Shown here: one piece after another, positions 43,464 through 44,256 of the stretch
Position numbering within the stretch: position 1 is the first letter of the stretch
How the letters are laid out: each line of letters opens with the position of its first letter
DNA from: Bacteroidales bacterium
GTDB taxonomy: Bacteria; Bacteroidota; Bacteroidia; Bacteroidales; JAAYJT01
Assembly (NCBI GenBank): GCA_012522795.1
Contig: JAAYJT010000051.1
Coordinates: 1 to 44,256, forward strand
Direction of reading: 5' to 3'
Length of the DNA stretch: 44,256 nt
The notes under the pieces: generated by a model
Told to the model about the DNA's origin: nothing
The model's input: the letters and a program-made list of their open reading frames with translations, nothing else
Databases searched by the model: none
Program-made: the position numbers and the translations under genes

Positions 43464-44256
43464 ATGAAAACAAAGATAAACCATCCCGATTGGGCTTTGA
43501 AACACAAGAAACCGGGAACTGAACTAAAGCTGATAAACGGACGATACTACCTTTATGGCGTAAAATCCGTTTATGACAAAGCGCTTAAACGCTCAAGAAA
43601 AGTCTCGCTCGGTATTCTGGGCAGCATCAGCCAGGAAAAGGGTTTCATCCCATCCGAAAAAGCGGAGCTGAAAAAGAAAAGTAGAAACACCTATCTCGAT
43701 AAGCAAGTGATGGTTTTCGAATACGGATTTGCCAAGTGGCTTCTTGACGAATTAGGAGGTAACGGAATGCTGAACTCATTGAAAAAACACTTCCCAGAGC
43801 ATTGGCAGTTCATCGTTTTTATGGTGTATTGCCACCTGGCCTTCAAGTCCCCATTGAAAAACATCCCCACCGAGCTGGAACGCTCCGCCATATTGGATCT
43901 TCTTGGATGGAAAGGGAAGGTTTACGACCAGAAAGTATCGGACATGCTTTTTGATGTTGGGCAGATGCGCCAATCCATCCATGAATTCATGCGTCCATTG
44001 GACAATAGGCGACGGAGCGTTATGATGGATGCCACTGACATCGTACTACAATCGAATAGCATTGGCTTGGCGCAAAAGGGCTATAATTCAAACATGGATT
44101 TTCAACCACAATTCGTGCTTCTCTACCTGTACGATGCACTCTCGATGGAACCGCTTTACTATCGCCTGCTTCCCGGAAACATAAGAGAAGTGTCAGCCAT
44201 GTACAACACCATAAAAATCAGTGGTATGGAGGAGTGTATGTTTGTAGCTGACAAAG
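43464..44256 (+). CDS. IS4/IS1634-type DDE transposase, 5' part
   Basis: The frame is open from ATG 43464 to the window end, 264 codons without a stop. An N-terminal part (GRYYLYGVKSVYDKALKRSR, KVSLGILG) is typical of IS1634-like transposases. The first catalytic Asp is probably D189 in VMMDATDIVLQSN, followed by KGYNSNMDFQPQFVLLYLYD. The second is probably D263 in MFVADK at the very end, preceded by LPGNIREVSAM. The Glu of the triad lies beyond the window. It has richer GC codon use than its neighbours, a sign of transfer. It lies just after the ribosomal terminator; the inverted repeat ends of the element could not be found. Confidence 0.82.
   Translation, partial: MKTKINHPDWALKHKKPGTELKLINGRYYLYGVKSVYDKALKRSRKVSLGILGSISQEKGFIPSEKAELKKKSRNTYLDKQVMVFEYGFAKWLLDELGGNGMLNSLKKHFPEHWQFIVFMVYCHLAFKSPLKNIPTELERSAILDLLGWKGKVYDQKVSDMLFDVGQMRQSIHEFMRPLDNRRRSVMMDATDIVLQSNSIGLAQKGYNSNMDFQPQFVLLYLYDALSMEPLYYRLLPGNIREVSAMYNTIKISGMEECMFVADK

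Noticed and set aside
1-44256. CRISPR array, prophage, defence island or biosynthetic cluster
   Set aside because: No regularly spaced repeats, phage structural genes, nuclease/helicase defence genes or large synthase genes were seen on either strand.

Overview
This window looks like a chromosomal segment of a Bacteroidota bacterium, most likely order Bacteroidales. Several signs agree. The genes are AT-rich. Gene starts carry TAnnTTTG-type -7 promoter elements, the Bacteroidota vegetative form, and mostly lack Shine-Dalgarno sequences. MurF and alanine racemase are fused. There is a FISUMP-domain secreted protein. The ribosomal cluster has no tuf gene after fusA and no adk after secY.

Left part (1-24350): short housekeeping and transport units. 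From the left edge there is a decayed GT4 glycosyltransferase end, then a divergent pair of a family 2 glycosyltransferase and a multi-pass membrane glycosyltransferase candidate. Next come a minus-strand pdxA and murF-alr unit, and a minus-strand unit of methionine-type aminotransferase, omega-amidase and a PrdX-type Ala-tRNA(Pro) deacylase. Three minus-strand tRNAs follow (Lys-CTT, Pro-CGG, Thr-CGT, all with C34). Then come a FISUMP protein, hflX, a secreted isoaspartyl peptidase/asparaginase, a TauE/SafE exporter and an NhaC antiporter with an extra N-terminal exported domain. After these are thiL-uvrC, a HAD phosphatase, a DAACS symporter, a polyprenyl-phosphate mannose synthase-like GT2, dihydroorotase and a MORN-type lipoprotein.

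Right part (24600-43340): an uninterrupted str-S10-spc-alpha cluster of 33 plus-strand genes, from rpsL to rplQ. It starts at a good promoter (24605-24633) and ends in a 22-bp perfect hairpin (43290-43337). About 330 bases lie between promoter and rpsL. They can fold into a long nested rod closed by a short terminator-like hairpin, so this stretch is either a regulatory leader or a separate 6S-like RNA. It is the most interesting unexplained element here.

Right edge (43393-44256): the 5' part of an IS4/IS1634-type DDE transposase gene runs off the window.

I found no defence system, CRISPR array, prophage or biosynthetic cluster. The window is mostly core genome. The points worth a second look are the leader RNA, strong Shine-Dalgarno sites before rplE and rplF, a long acidic tail on L17, a Gln replacing the first zinc-motif His of dihydroorotase, and the IS next to the alpha operon.
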